Positions 47,917-58,760 are shown, counted from the first letter of the stretch. The stretch is 64,000 nucleotides of DNA from JABDIP01 sp965237625 (GCA_965237625.1 CBDEGD010000048.1:186001-250000), one strand, 5' to 3'. Notes: generated from the letters alone by a model not told the origin. Program-made: numbers and translations.

Positions 47917-50146
47917 CGGTGATGAAATTCGCGATACCAGCGAGACGATCGTCTACACCGACGTCAACGGCGAGTACGTCTTCGCCGCTTTGCCGGGGCC
48001 GGTGGCAGATCTGGAACCCGCCGAGCTGGTGGCTGTCAACACGACGGGCGCGAACGGCGGCATCTTCAATGAAACATTGAGCTCCCAGTTTTCTTTCGCG
48101 GGAATTCGACAAACCAGCACGAGCGTAATCACACGGACGGCGTTCCTGACTTTCACGATCGATAGCGCGCCGGAGATCACCATCGAGTTGGACCCAAGCA
48201 TCACGGGCGACAACCCGACGGTCGCCCATCTCGCCGGTGATCTCAATGTGATCTTTGGCGATACGTCGCTCGCCAATCTGGTCACGGCGGGCGTGGACGG
48301 GAATCGACTCACCTTCGCGACGTCCTCCACGGGCACTGCGGCGTCGCTGCAGATAGACGCCATGCAGAGGACGGATACCACGATTACGACGGTCACCAGC
48401 TTCTATGGCATTACGCTAGTCAGTCAAACTTCTTCGAGCATAGAAGCCCCAGGCGCCCTCGGTCTTGCCGGAACACAGACGGCCACCGGGCAGGACGTAA
48501 TCGCGAATGTCACTCACACCGTGGTCGAGATCCCGAGGCCCGGGACGATCCCCTCCACCGGTGACGGGACGCGACTAGTCGAATTCACGGATGTCAGCGT
48601 GATTGCCCAGGGCGTCAATTTCGGCAATGTCCCGCTACCGCCGGTCGTCCTGCCCGACAGTTTCGATGTGGACCAGGACACGAGGCTCGACGTCGCGGTC
48701 GCGGCGGGCGTGCTCGGCAACGACAGCGATCCCGGCGGCGTGCCGTTGCAGGCGGAACTGGTGGACGGTGTGGGCAACGGGACCCTGCTGCTCAACGGCG
48801 ACGGCAGCTTCAGCTACACGCCGGAGCCGGGCTTCAGCGGCACGGACGCATTCACCTACCTGGCCTTCACCGAAAAGGGCGGCCGGTCCGATCCGGTCAC
48901 GGTGAGCCTGACGGTCAATCGCGTGCTGTCGTTGGACGGAATCGTCAGCGACGGCCCGATCGCCGGCGCCAGCGTGGTGGTCAGGCTCGGCGGCGACATA
49001 ATCGCCGGGCCGGTGATTACCGACCAGAACGGCGCGTTCTCGCTCAGGATCCCGTTCGACGCGGTGCTCGCCGGTTCGCCGGACGAGCGGCTGGTGATCG
49101 AGGCCGAGCGCGACGATATCCTGCTTGTATCGCTGACCCGGACCGTCGTGGAGCTGGACCAGCTCGCCGGCCCGGATGGCGGGCTGACCTTCGACGAATT
49201 GCCCGACCTGAAGGTGACGAACGTCTCCACGGCCGCCCATGCGGTGGCCGACGCCAATGACGACGGCGTGGTCGATACCGACGAGATCGCCGCGTTCGAG
49301 ACTGCGTTGGCGAACGACCAGACGGTGCCGCAGCTGGTTCGCACGCTGTCCGGCATCATCCGGGCGGTGATCGAGGATCCGAGCGTTGGTCTGCCGGCCG
49401 GTATCGACGATACGCTCGCGCTGGCCAACGCCTTCGACGGGGACGGCCCGGACGAAGCCGCCGGGGCCGCCGAGAACGCCGCCCGCGAGGCCTTCATCGC
49501 CAGCAACGCGGATGCGGTCGACATTGCGATCGCCGGGACCCTGGCCGATCCGATCAAGCGCGATCAGATCGCCGCCTTCGCGAACAATGCTCCGGTGGCG
49601 GTGGACGACGAATACCGCCTGGACCCGGACGGGACCTTCGCGATCGATCCGCCGGGGGTCGGCGAGAACGATGTCGACCCGGATGGCGATACGTTCACGG
49701 TCGTGCTGGTCACCGCGCCGGGGAATGGCACGCTCGCGCTCAATCCGGACGGCTCCTTCACCTATTCGGCGAATGTCGACTTCAACGATATCGACAGCTT
49801 CACCTACAGACTCAATGACGGCTTCGCCGAGTCCAATGAAGCGACCGTGTTCCTTCTCGGCAACCTGCCGCCCGTCATCAACATTCTGCAGGTGGAACCG
49901 GGCACGATCGACGAGGGCAGCGAGGTAACCCTCAATCTGGTCTTCGAGGACCCGGACGCCGACGACATTCACACCGTCAATATCGATTGGGGCGACGGCA
50001 CCGACCTGGAGACGATCGATGTCCAGTTTGGCGACCGCATGGTCATGCCGACCCATACCTACGCCGACGGGGCGAACTCCTACACGATCAACGCCACGTT
50101 GACGGATGCCGAGGGCCTGTTCGATACAGAGACCGCCACTGTGCTG

Positions 50147-51298
50147 GTGGCCAACGTGGCGCCGGTGGCGACCGTCTCGGGAGCGGCCGCGGTGGCCGAG
50201 GGCGCGACCTACACGTTGACGGTGAGCGACTTCTTCGACCCGGGCACCGACACGGTGAGCGCGCTGACGGTGGATTGGGGCGACGGCACGCCGGCACAGC
50301 TGCTGCTCGATCCGGATCTGTCGGCGCCGGTGATGGTGGAACACGTCTTCGCCGATGGCCCGGCGACGCCGACGATCACGGTGACGGCGACCGACGAGGA
50401 CGGCACCTTCGGGCTGGGAACGGTGGCCGTGACGGTGGCCAACGTGGCGCCGGTGGCGACCGTCTCGGGAGCGGCCGCGGTGGCCGAGGGCGCGACCTAC
50501 ACGTTGACGGTGAGCGACTTCTTCGACCCGGGCACCGACACGGTGAGCGCGCTGACGGTGGATTGGGGCGACGGCACGCCGGCACAGCTGCTGCTCGATC
50601 CGGATCTGTCGGCGCCGGTGATGGTGGAACACGTCTTCGCCGATGGCCCGGCGACGCCGACGATCACGGTGACGGCGACCGACGAGGACGGCACCTTCGG
50701 TCTGGGAACGGTGGCCGTGACGGTGGCCAACGTGGCGCCGGTGGCGACCGTCTCGGGAGCGGCCGCGGTGGCCGAGGGCGCGACCTACACGTTGACGGTG
50801 AGCGACTTCTTCGACCCGGGCACCGACACGGTGAGCGCGCTGACGGTGGACTGGGGCGACGGCACGCCGGCACAGCTGCTGCTCGATCCCGATCTGTCGG
50901 CGCCGGTGATGGTGGAACACGTCTTCGCCGATGGCCCGGCGACGCCGACGATCACGGTGACGGCGACCGACGAGGACGGCACCTTCGGGCTGGGAACGGT
51001 GGCCGTGACGGTGGCCAACGTGGCGCCGGTGGCGACCGTCTCGGGAGCGGCCGCGGTGGCCGAGGGCGCGACCTACACGTTGACGGTGAGCGACTTCTTC
51101 GACCCGGGCACCGACACGGTGAGCGCGCTGACGGTGGACTGGGGCGACGGCACGCCGGCACAGCTGCTGCTCGATCCGGATCTGTCGGCGCCGGTGATGG
51201 TGGAACACGTCTTCGCCGATGGCCCGGCGATGCCGACGATCACGGTGACGGCGACCGACGAGGACGGCACCTTCGGGCTGGGAACGGTGGCCGTGACG
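50147..51298 (+). repeat. Four 288-bp tandem repeats encoding PKD-like domains
   Basis: Copies begin at 50147, 50435, 50723 and 51011, each with GTGGCCAACGTGGCGCCGGT, and a fifth start at 51299 then diverges. The four are almost identical in DNA; the only amino-acid change seen is PAT to PAM in copy 4. Each encodes 96 residues with VDWGDGTPAQLLLDPDL and TVTATDEDGTFGLG. Near-identity at synonymous sites points to recent duplication or gene conversion. Confidence 0.93.
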
Positions 51299-53346
51299 GT
51301 GGCCAACGTGGCGCCGGTGGTGGACGCGCTGGTCCTGGATCCGGTCGAGATCGACGAGGACGGCACGGTCATGGTGTCCGGCAGCTTCAGCGACGCCGGT
51401 ACGCTGGACACCCACACCGGCGTGATCGACTGGGGCGACGGCGGCCCGGCCGAGACGCTGGTGCTGAACCCGGATGGCATCTTCACGGCGAGCCACCGGT
51501 ATCTGGACGACAGGCCCGGCAGCGAGCCGGACACCTACACCATCACCGCGACCGTCACCGATGACGATGACGGTGTCGGCACGGCCTCGGCGACGGTGAC
51601 GGTGGTCAACGTGGCGCCGGAGATCACATTCCTGGATACCAGCGCCAACTTCGTCGGTGCCGCCGGAGAGGACGAAACGATCTTCCTCACCGGCAACTTC
51701 TTCGACATCGGCACGCTCGACACGCATAGTGCCATGATCGACTGGGGCGACGGCTCGATCGAAGCGGCGACTATTGCCGAGACGGGCGGCAGCGGCACGA
51801 TATCCGGCAGCCACGCCTATGTCTTCGGCGGCATCTATGACGTCGTGGTGAGCCTGACCGATGACGACACCGGCGCCGACTCCGCCGGCACGATCAGCCT
51901 CATCACCGGCGCGGGCGTGAACGACGGCGAACTGCAGGTCGTCGGCACGACACTTGCCGATGATGTCTCGATCAGGAAGAGGTCCAACAACCGGCTGAAA
52001 GTGAGCGCCGACTTCCTGCCCGGCCGAAGCCGCATGTTCGACGCGGTCGGCATTGAAAGCATCCGGGTCCTGGTTGGCGACGGCAACGACGAGGTCGGAA
52101 TCAACAGGAGGGTCCGGACACCGGCCTCGATCGACGGCGGAGCCGGGAACGATGAGCTCTCGGCCGGCGGCGGCGACACCCTGCTGATCGGCGGCCCCGG
52201 CATTGACGTGCTGAAAGGCGGCTCGGGCGACGACCTGTTGGTGGGCGGCACGGGCGATGACGTGCTGAAAGGCGGCTCGGGCGACGACGTGTTGCTGGGC
52301 GGCGAAGGTAACGACTATCTCATCGGCGGTTCCGGGGACGACCTGCTGGATGGCGGCAGCGGCGAGGATCGCCTGCGCGGCGACGGCACCGACGACGACG
52401 ACGACGATCCAGGCGGCTTCGACGTGCTCTTGGGTGGCGATGGTGACGACAATATCCGGGGCGGCGGCGGCGGCGACCTGATCGATGGCGAGGCCGGCAA
52501 CGACGTCATCTTCGGCGAGTCGGGCGACGACGTGTTGCTGGGTGGGGCCGGTGACGACTACATTCGCGGCGGCAGCGGCGCCGATACACTTGAAGGCGGC
52601 GATGGCGTCGACCAGCTGTCCGGAGGCTCCGGACCGGACTCCGTCGAGCAAGAAACCGGGGCCGGCCCGCTCGGCCTCCTGGGCGTGTTCCAACAGTTCA
52701 AACTGGTGTTCGGTCCCGACGACTTCTCGTACGTAGACCCGAATCCGGGAGTACCCATGGCCGATGACCGGCCGCCGCGGCTTTGGATCCAGGATTACCT
52801 GAACTCGGTGCCCGGCAACCAGCCGACCACCAACGCGGTAACCCAGACTGCAATGGTGACGCGGGTGTTCAATGAAGAGTTGAACGCGTTCGTCGAGCTT
52901 GGCGAAATGAAGCAGTTGGAACAGATCGATGGCGGTGTCGCGGCGGCCGGCCTGCCCCCAGAGAATGGCGATCCGATCCTTGTCGACGCGACGACAGCTG
53001 GCGAACCGGCGGCCGACAAGACGACCGGTGCCACTGGCGCCGGCCGCCCTCCGGTCAATTGGGACACCCAGTTCTCGGGCTTTGCCGCGTCTCCGTAATG
53101 GCCTGACGAAATGGCGTGGATGGCGCGCGGCGCGGCTGCCAATATCCCGCAGCAATGCCGTGGCGCTTGCCGGGTGTGAACGACAGGGCGGATTCGCGCT
53201 CAGCGTGACAGGAGCCGAGCGCAATGGAATGGACCGCGTTGATTCAAAGATCGTAGACTATCCGTCGACGCGGTTGCAGAAGGGGCGAACCTCCCGGAGC
53301 AGCAGCAACGGGCAACCAATTGACACAGACACAGGGAGAGAATTTC

Positions 53347-53694
53347 ATGGCAGGCGGAGAAGCCAAGACGGCTGCGGCACCTGACGTGGTGGGCGCGGCC
53401 GGGGATGCGGCGGTGCCGACGGTCAAATGGGACGATTCCAACATGAAGACGTCCTATGCCAACGTCGTAAACGCTGCGAGTTCGCGCGAGGAGCTGACGC
53501 TCTTTTTCGGCACCAACCAGACCTGGAACGTCTCGGACAAGAAAGAGTTCAACGTCCTTTTGAGCAACCGGATCGTCCTGAACCCGTTCGCAGCGAAGCG
53601 ACTCTGGCTGCTTATGGGCGGCATCTTGAAGGAGTATGAGGCGCGCTACGGCACATTGGATATCCCGACGGGACAATCCGACAAAACTTCTTAG
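53347..53694 (+). CDS. DUF3467 domain protein (copy 1)
   Basis: 115 residues from ATG 53347 (MAGGEAKTAAAP), preferred over ATG 53320 because CAGGGAG precedes it, as for copy 2. The core KWDDSNMKTSYANVVNAASS, FFGTNQTW and LLSNRIVLNPFAAKRLW matches the small DUF3467 family, whose function is unknown. It lies 248 bp after the giant gene and opens the accessory gene set. Copy 2 lies at 54269-54625. A structural or adaptor role for the export machinery is only inference. Confidence 0.85.
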   Translation: MAGGEAKTAAAPDVVGAAGDAAVPTVKWDDSNMKTSYANVVNAASSREELTLFFGTNQTWNVSDKKEFNVLLSNRIVLNPFAAKRLWLLMGGILKEYEARYGTLDIPTGQSDKTS

Positions 53695-54268
53695 GGCACC
53701 GCACATTCTGAAATTGGCAAGGTTGACGAAGCTGGCATTCCGTTGCGAGCCGACAAGGCAAGAGGACGGCACCGCAAATATATCCAGCAACATCGGAGAG
53801 CGTTGCCCTAACCTCAGGGTGAGATTAAGTTGCCTTGAATTAAGGTTAAAAACGTGACGAAGTTCTTCTAAGGTTCTAAACTTGCCGCTGCCCGCTGGAA
53901 GATGGAATTGTCGGCTCTTATCAAGAGTGCGGCATCCGGGCCTGACGTAGTCTTTGCTCTGGCAACGAGCACGAGAGGCGGGGAATGAAGAATCGGTTCG
54001 CTCGGGGGCAATCCGTCGACGCAAAGGGGGGTTGTGAATTTCGGGGCGAGGCGGGATCGATGCCGCGGCTGGAGTTCGGCATCGGCGAAATGGGCCGGAG
54101 CGATGATGGCGAGTGGATCATCATCCCGCCCACATATGCACGACAGGGAGCAATTCGGCCGATCGATCGGCGAGGCGCGGTGCTGAAGAGCTTTGATCAG
54201 GGTCCGGGCCGGCCGCACCCCGCGACCGATCCGAAACAGGTGCGGCAATGAGCAGACAGGGAGTCGAC
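53695..54268. other. Intergenic region between the two DUF3467 genes
   Basis: About 570 bp. The first part (53700-53880) is comparatively AT-rich and could hold a promoter. An open frame of 88 residues at 53985-54251 (start MKNRFARGQSVDAKGG, preceded by GGCGGGG) overlaps ATG 54248 by 4 bp and could be a small gene, but it has no recognisable features. Nothing else is convincing. Confidence 0.35.
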
Positions 54269-54625
54269 ATGGCGGACAGTCAGAAAATACAAGCGCAGGG
54301 TGCCAATGGCGTTGGCCCGAGCGGCACATCGGCACCGGCCGTCAAATGGGACGACTCGGATATGAAGACGTCCTACGCCAACGTCGTCAACGCAGCCAGT
54401 ACGAGGGAAGAAGTCGCGCTCTTCTTCGGCACCAACCAGACCTGGAACGTTACCGACAGTCAAGAATTCAGCGTGCTCCTGAGCAACCGCATTGTGCTCA
54501 ACCCGCTCGCGGCGAAGCGGCTGTGGATGGTGTTGGGCGGCGTTCTGAAGGACTATGAGGACCGCTTCGGAACGCTCGCTGTCGGGAGGAACTCTGGCGC
54601 CGCGGACGGACCGGGGGGCGGCTAG
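54269..54625 (+). CDS. DUF3467 domain protein (copy 2)
   Basis: 118 residues from ATG 54269 (MADSQKIQAQGANG), with CAGGGAG upstream; an in-frame ATG at 54248 is the alternative. The core KWDDSDMKTSYANVVNAAST, FFGTNQTWNV, LLSNRIVLNPLAAKRLW is very close to copy 1, while the N- and C-terminal tails differ. It is 66 bp before the GAF-HlyD gene and on the same strand, so probably co-transcribed with it. Function unknown. Confidence 0.87.
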   Translation: MADSQKIQAQGANGVGPSGTSAPAVKWDDSDMKTSYANVVNAASTREEVALFFGTNQTWNVTDSQEFSVLLSNRIVLNPLAAKRLWMVLGGVLKDYEDRFGTLAVGRNSGAADGPGGG

Positions 54626-54691
54626 CGTTCCACGGTCGGTCATGTGGACGACCATGGGTGCTTGGCCATCGCGAGGAAGAAAGGTGCCCCA

Positions 54692-56596
54692 ATGACCCAA
54701 GATCCTGGCGATGGCGCCTCCACGACCTCGGACGCCCGGCTGACGGACCGCCGGCCCGCCGGTCAAGTCTCGTTTCTCGATCAGGTCCTGTGGAAGCAGT
54801 TCAACGACGCGGAGACCCCCGAAGCGTTCGCGCGTGCCTGGTTGGCGCTGCAGTGCCGGCTGGTTTCCGGCGCGACGCGCGGCGTCGTCGTCCTGGGCGA
54901 ACCGGACACAGGACCGTACGCCCCAGCTGCCTATTGGCCTGACGAGGAGGCCAAGGTTCCCGGCCTGACGGCTGCCGCCGAATTGGCCATGGCCGAGCGC
55001 CGCGGAATCGTCCAGGGCGCGGCGGACGATCAGCCGGCTTCGACTCAGAGCGACTGTTTCCTGGCATGCCCCTTCCTGGTCGACGAACAGCTCTACGGCG
55101 TCGTTGCGGTCGCCGTGGAAGCGCGACCGGCGAGCCAACTGCGCGCGGTCATGCGCCAGCTTCAGTGGGGTGCCTCGTGGATCGAGGTGATGGTGCGTCG
55201 CAACACGGTGCAGGGCGACAGGGATCTCCTCGAGCAGATGATGGCGGCACTCGATCTCGTCGCCACCGCTTTGGATGAGGATCGCTTTCAAACCGCCTGC
55301 AATGCTGTGGCGACCGAGCTGGCGTTGCGGCTCGACTGCGATCATGTGAGCATCGGGTTCCTGCGTCGTGGCCGCGTAAAGGTCGTCGCACTGTCCCATG
55401 CCGCGCAGTTCGGCAAGCGGATGAACCTGATTCGCGATATTGGCGCAGCGATGGATGAGGCTGTGGATCAGGACGCCGCCATTCTCTATCCGCCAGGCCG
55501 GGACGACGATTATGTGGTTACCCGGGCGCATGGCGAACTGGCGCGGGCGCACGATTCCGGGCCGATCTTGACCATTCCGCTGAGTGCCCGCGGGCGATGC
55601 CTTGGCGCGCTGACCTTTGAGCGACCCCGCGAATTCGAGTTCACCCAGGCCACTGTTGATCTTTGCGACTGCGTAGGCGCCGTACTTGGTCCGATCCTGG
55701 ACTCCAAACGAAAGAACGATCGGGTCATTGTCTGGAAAGTCCTCGACTCCATCTGGACACAGACCAAAAGGCTTCTCGGTCCGGGAAATGTCGGCAGAAA
55801 ACTTGCGGTCTTGCTCATCCTGCTGGCGGTCGGCCTGTTCTCCGTTGTGCGGGGCGACTACCGGATCACAGCGCCGGCAAACCTCGAGGGTTTGGTGCAG
55901 AGAGTCGTCGTCGCGCCATTTGACGGCTACATCGCATCGCAAGCCGTACGCGCCGGCGAGACCATTGCCGTCGGCGGGACCATGGCCGCGCTCGACGACC
56001 GGGACTTGACACTTGAGCGGCTGCGCTGGAGCGCGACCCGCCATCAGAGACGCTCGGAATTGAACCGCGCGCTGGCATTGCGGGATCGCGCAGAGATCAA
56101 CATCATCCGAGCGCAGATCGATCAAGCGGAAGCGCAGATCGACCTGCTCGACGAACAGATATCGCGGTCCACGCTGACAGCGCCGTACGACGCCCTCGTG
56201 GTGTCCGGCGATCTCAGCCAATCGATCGGCGTGGCAGTCCAGCGGGGCCAGGAGTTGTTCAGGCTGGCTCCACTCGACTCCTACCGGGTGATCGTCCAGG
56301 TCGATGAAGCGGATATCGCGAACGTGCAAGTCGGGCAGACGGGCACGCTCCTGATGGCCTCGCTGCCCGGCGAGCCGTTGCCATACACGATCGAAAGGAT
56401 CACGCCGGTTTCCGAGCCGCGGGACGGCCGGAATTACTTTCGTGTCGAGGCCGAGCTGCAAAGCAGCAGCGACCGGCTGCGTCCTGGCATGGAAGGCATA
56501 GCAAAAATACAGGTCGACCGCCGCCTGCTGATCTGGATCTGGACTCACCGGATGCTCGACTGGGTCCGGCTCAACGTCTGGCGCTGGTGGCCATAG
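54692..56596 (+). CDS. GAF domain-HlyD family membrane fusion protein
   Basis: 634 residues from ATG 54692, with GAAAGG upstream; ATG 54644 is less likely. The N-terminal half is cytoplasmic, with a GAF-like fold at about 45-165 and a clear GAF domain at about 180-335 (LALRLDCDHVSIGFLRRGRV, LTIPLSARGRCLGALTFERP). One transmembrane helix follows (LAVLLILLAVGLFSVVRG, about 371-388). The C-terminal half is an HlyD/RND-type adaptor: lipoyl-like VVVAPFDGYIASQAVRAGET, a coiled coil, and STLTAPYDALVVSGDLSQSI. This fuses a cytosolic sensor to a periplasmic adaptor. It is 13 bp from the M50 gene. Confidence 0.88.
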   Translation: MTQDPGDGASTTSDARLTDRRPAGQVSFLDQVLWKQFNDAETPEAFARAWLALQCRLVSGATRGVVVLGEPDTGPYAPAAYWPDEEAKVPGLTAAAELAMAERRGIVQGAADDQPASTQSDCFLACPFLVDEQLYGVVAVAVEARPASQLRAVMRQLQWGASWIEVMVRRNTVQGDRDLLEQMMAALDLVATALDEDRFQTACNAVATELALRLDCDHVSIGFLRRGRVKVVALSHAAQFGKRMNLIRDIGAAMDEAVDQDAAILYPPGRDDDYVVTRAHGELARAHDSGPILTIPLSARGRCLGALTFERPREFEFTQATVDLCDCVGAVLGPILDSKRKNDRVIVWKVLDSIWTQTKRLLGPGNVGRKLAVLLILLAVGLFSVVRGDYRITAPANLEGLVQRVVVAPFDGYIASQAVRAGETIAVGGTMAALDDRDLTLERLRWSATRHQRRSELNRALALRDRAEINIIRAQIDQAEAQIDLLDEQISRSTLTAPYDALVVSGDLSQSIGVAVQRGQELFRLAPLDSYRVIVQVDEADIANVQVGQTGTLLMASLPGEPLPYTIERITPVSEPRDGRNYFRVEAELQSSSDRLRPGMEGIAKIQVDRRLLIWIWTHRMLDWVRLNVWRWWP

Positions 56597-56609
56597 GTGG
56601 TGCGGAGAC

Positions 56610-58760
56610 ATGGAAAAGTCGATCTTCAGCTCTTCCTGGTATCGCGTGGCTCACCTCAAGTCGCGACTGCGCAGCCATGCGAAAATCCACCGTCAGCAAT
56701 TCCGCGGTCACCTTTGGTACGTGCTACAGGACTCGGCGTCCGGTCGGTACCACCGGTTTTCGCCACCGGCCCATCTACTCGTCAGCCTTATGGACGGGTG
56801 CCGCACGATCCAGGAGATCTGGGACATCGGTTGTCGGCGCCTGGGTGACGATGTGCTGACGCAGGATGAGACGATACGCCTGCTGGCGCAGTTGCATCAG
56901 AGCGATCTGTTGCATGGCGACGTGCCACCGGATGTGACGGAGATGACGCAGAGGGCGGAGAAGCAGCGCCGACGCAAGCTGCTCATGAGCCTGCTCAATC
57001 CCATGGCCCTGCGTGTGCCGCTGCTGGACCCGGAGCGATTTCTGACGGCAACCATGCCGCTGGTCCGGCCATTGTTCAGTTGGTTCGGAATCGCGGTATT
57101 TGGAGGCGTAATCGGGTCAGGCGTTGTGTTGGCGGCGACGCACTGGCCGGCACTGACCGAGAATATTGCCGACCGGGTCTTGGTGGCCGAAAGCCTCCTG
57201 CTGTTGGTCATCACTTACCCCATCGTGAAGGCGCTGCACGAATTGGGGCACGGCTACGCCGTCAGGAACTGGGGAGGCGAGGTCCACGAACTGGGGGTGA
57301 TGTTCCTGGTATTGATGCCAGTACCCTATGTCGATGCCTCGGCCTCGTCAGCATTCCGCCAAAAGTGGCGCCGCGCACTGGTCGGCGCGGCCGGTATTTT
57401 GGTCGAACTCTTGTTGGCCTCGCTGGCGCTCTTCGCCTGGCTCAACATCGAGCCGGGACTGCCGCGCGCCTTTCTATTCAACGTCATGCTTATTGGCGGG
57501 GCGTCGACACTGCTGTTCAACGGAAACCCACTGCTGCGGTTTGACGGCTATTACGTGCTCTCCGATCTGATCGAGATTCCCAACCTCGGACCGCGCTCCA
57601 ACCGTTACATCGGGTATTTGATTCAGCGCTACCTGTTCGGGATTCCGGAAGCCGTATCGCCGGTTAGCGCGCCAGGCGAGGCGGCCTGGTTTGTGTTCTA
57701 CGGGCTGGCGGCCTTCGTGTACCGGCTCTTCATCATGGCCGCCATCATCTTGTTCATTGCAACAAAGTTCTTCTTCATCGGTATCGTTTTGGCTGTCTGG
57801 ACGGTCTCGCTCGCATACGGTTTGCCGCTCGCAAAGGGCATTTGGTTCCTGATGGCTGGACCGACTCTGCGGCGGCGGCGTGTCCGAGCGATCGGTGTGA
57901 CCGCCGGCCTCCTTGCAGCCATCGGCGGTGTCCTGTTTCTAGTACCGGTTCCCCATGCGACCGTTGCCGAGGGCATTGTTTGGACGCCTGGAACGGCCGC
58001 AATCCATGCTCGCACCGAAGGCGTCGTTGCCGCGGTGCTGGGACAGCAGGGTGACAGCGTCGTGGAAGGTCAGCCTCTCCTCCAGTTGGAGGATCCGTTT
58101 CTTGCCGCCCAGGTTCGGGCTTTGGAGGCGCAAGTACGCGAGTTGACGCTCCGCCATGCCATGGTGAACTTCGACGATCTGGTGGAGGCGAAGATCATTG
58201 AGGACGAGTTGGAGCACGCAGAGGCCGAATTCGCCCTTTTCGTCCAACGCAATTCCGATCTGCTGGTATCGAGCCCAGGCAACGGCCAGTTCGTGCTGCC
58301 CGAAGCAGCTGTCGACCTGCCGGGGCGGTTCGTGGAAAAGGGCGAGTTGCTTGCCTACGTGGCCGACCTTTCCAGGCCGATTGTCCGTGTTCTGCTCTCG
58401 CAGGACGTGGTCGATCTGGTGCGCAACAAAACCCGATCGATTGACGTCCGGTTCGCCGACCTTGACCGACAGGTCGCCACGGCGGTCGTCGACCGCGAGA
58501 CGCCGTTGGCGACCAAACGGTTGCCGAGTCTGGCGTTCAGTACCGCTGGTGGCGGACAGTATTCGCTGGATCCGAACGATCCGAATGGCGATACCGTCCT
58601 GGAGACATTGTTCCAACTCGACCTGCGGTTCGATCCACCGATTGCCGTGTCGACCATCGGAGGCCGGGCATATGTCCGTTTCGACCACGGTACCGAGACT
58701 CTGGCGGAACAGATGTACCGGGCGCTGCGACAGCTGTTCCTGAGGCATTTCAATGTCTAG
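56610..58760 (+). CDS. M50 family metalloprotease with C-terminal HlyD-like domain
   Basis: 716 residues. An N-terminal PqqD-like winged-helix region (about 35-105: WYVLQDSASGRYHRFSPPAH) precedes a polytopic membrane core. The zinc motif HELGH (210-214) and the second motif NPLLRFDGYY (306-315) are those of intramembrane site-2-type proteases. About ten hydrophobic segments are seen. The C-terminal 250 residues form an HlyD-like periplasmic adaptor (IHARTEGVVAAVLGQQGDSV, LLQLEDPFLAAQVRALEAQV, FVEKGELLAYVADL). Start ATG 56610 follows GGTGCGGAG. Its 3' end overlaps the SecA-like gene by 8 bp. Role: probable processing or gating component for the giant protein (inference). Confidence 0.9.
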   Translation: MEKSIFSSSWYRVAHLKSRLRSHAKIHRQQFRGHLWYVLQDSASGRYHRFSPPAHLLVSLMDGCRTIQEIWDIGCRRLGDDVLTQDETIRLLAQLHQSDLLHGDVPPDVTEMTQRAEKQRRRKLLMSLLNPMALRVPLLDPERFLTATMPLVRPLFSWFGIAVFGGVIGSGVVLAATHWPALTENIADRVLVAESLLLLVITYPIVKALHELGHGYAVRNWGGEVHELGVMFLVLMPVPYVDASASSAFRQKWRRALVGAAGILVELLLASLALFAWLNIEPGLPRAFLFNVMLIGGASTLLFNGNPLLRFDGYYVLSDLIEIPNLGPRSNRYIGYLIQRYLFGIPEAVSPVSAPGEAAWFVFYGLAAFVYRLFIMAAIILFIATKFFFIGIVLAVWTVSLAYGLPLAKGIWFLMAGPTLRRRRVRAIGVTAGLLAAIGGVLFLVPVPHATVAEGIVWTPGTAAIHARTEGVVAAVLGQQGDSVVEGQPLLQLEDPFLAAQVRALEAQVRELTLRHAMVNFDDLVEAKIIEDELEHAEAEFALFVQRNSDLLVSSPGNGQFVLPEAAVDLPGRFVEKGELLAYVADLSRPIVRVLLSQDVVDLVRNKTRSIDVRFADLDRQVATAVVDRETPLATKRLPSLAFSTAGGGQYSLDPNDPNGDTVLETLFQLDLRFDPPIAVSTIGGRAYVRFDHGTETLAEQMYRALRQLFLRHFNV

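Noticed and set aside
50147..51298. Direct repeats considered as a CRISPR array
   Set aside because: The 288-bp repeats have no spacers and encode in-frame PKD-like domains.
48635..53224. Very long antisense open frame (about 1529 codons) opposite the giant gene's C-terminus
   Set aside because: It is His/Arg/Gly-rich low-complexity text mirroring PKD and RTX codons; high-GC repetitive coding DNA lacks stops on the opposite strand. The plus-strand frame has clear domains.
53320..53325. TTGACA as a -35 promoter box
   Set aside because: It lies only 22 bp before the DUF3467 start and no -10 box with correct spacing follows before the ribosome site.
53636..53857. Possible 73-residue plus-strand gene after DUF3467 copy 1
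   Set aside because: It starts inside the DUF3467 gene, lacks a ribosome site and has no recognisable features.
54197..56611. 804-codon antisense frame opposite the GAF-HlyD gene
   Set aside because: The plus strand has recognisable GAF, transmembrane and HlyD segments and fits the operon; the antisense text has none.
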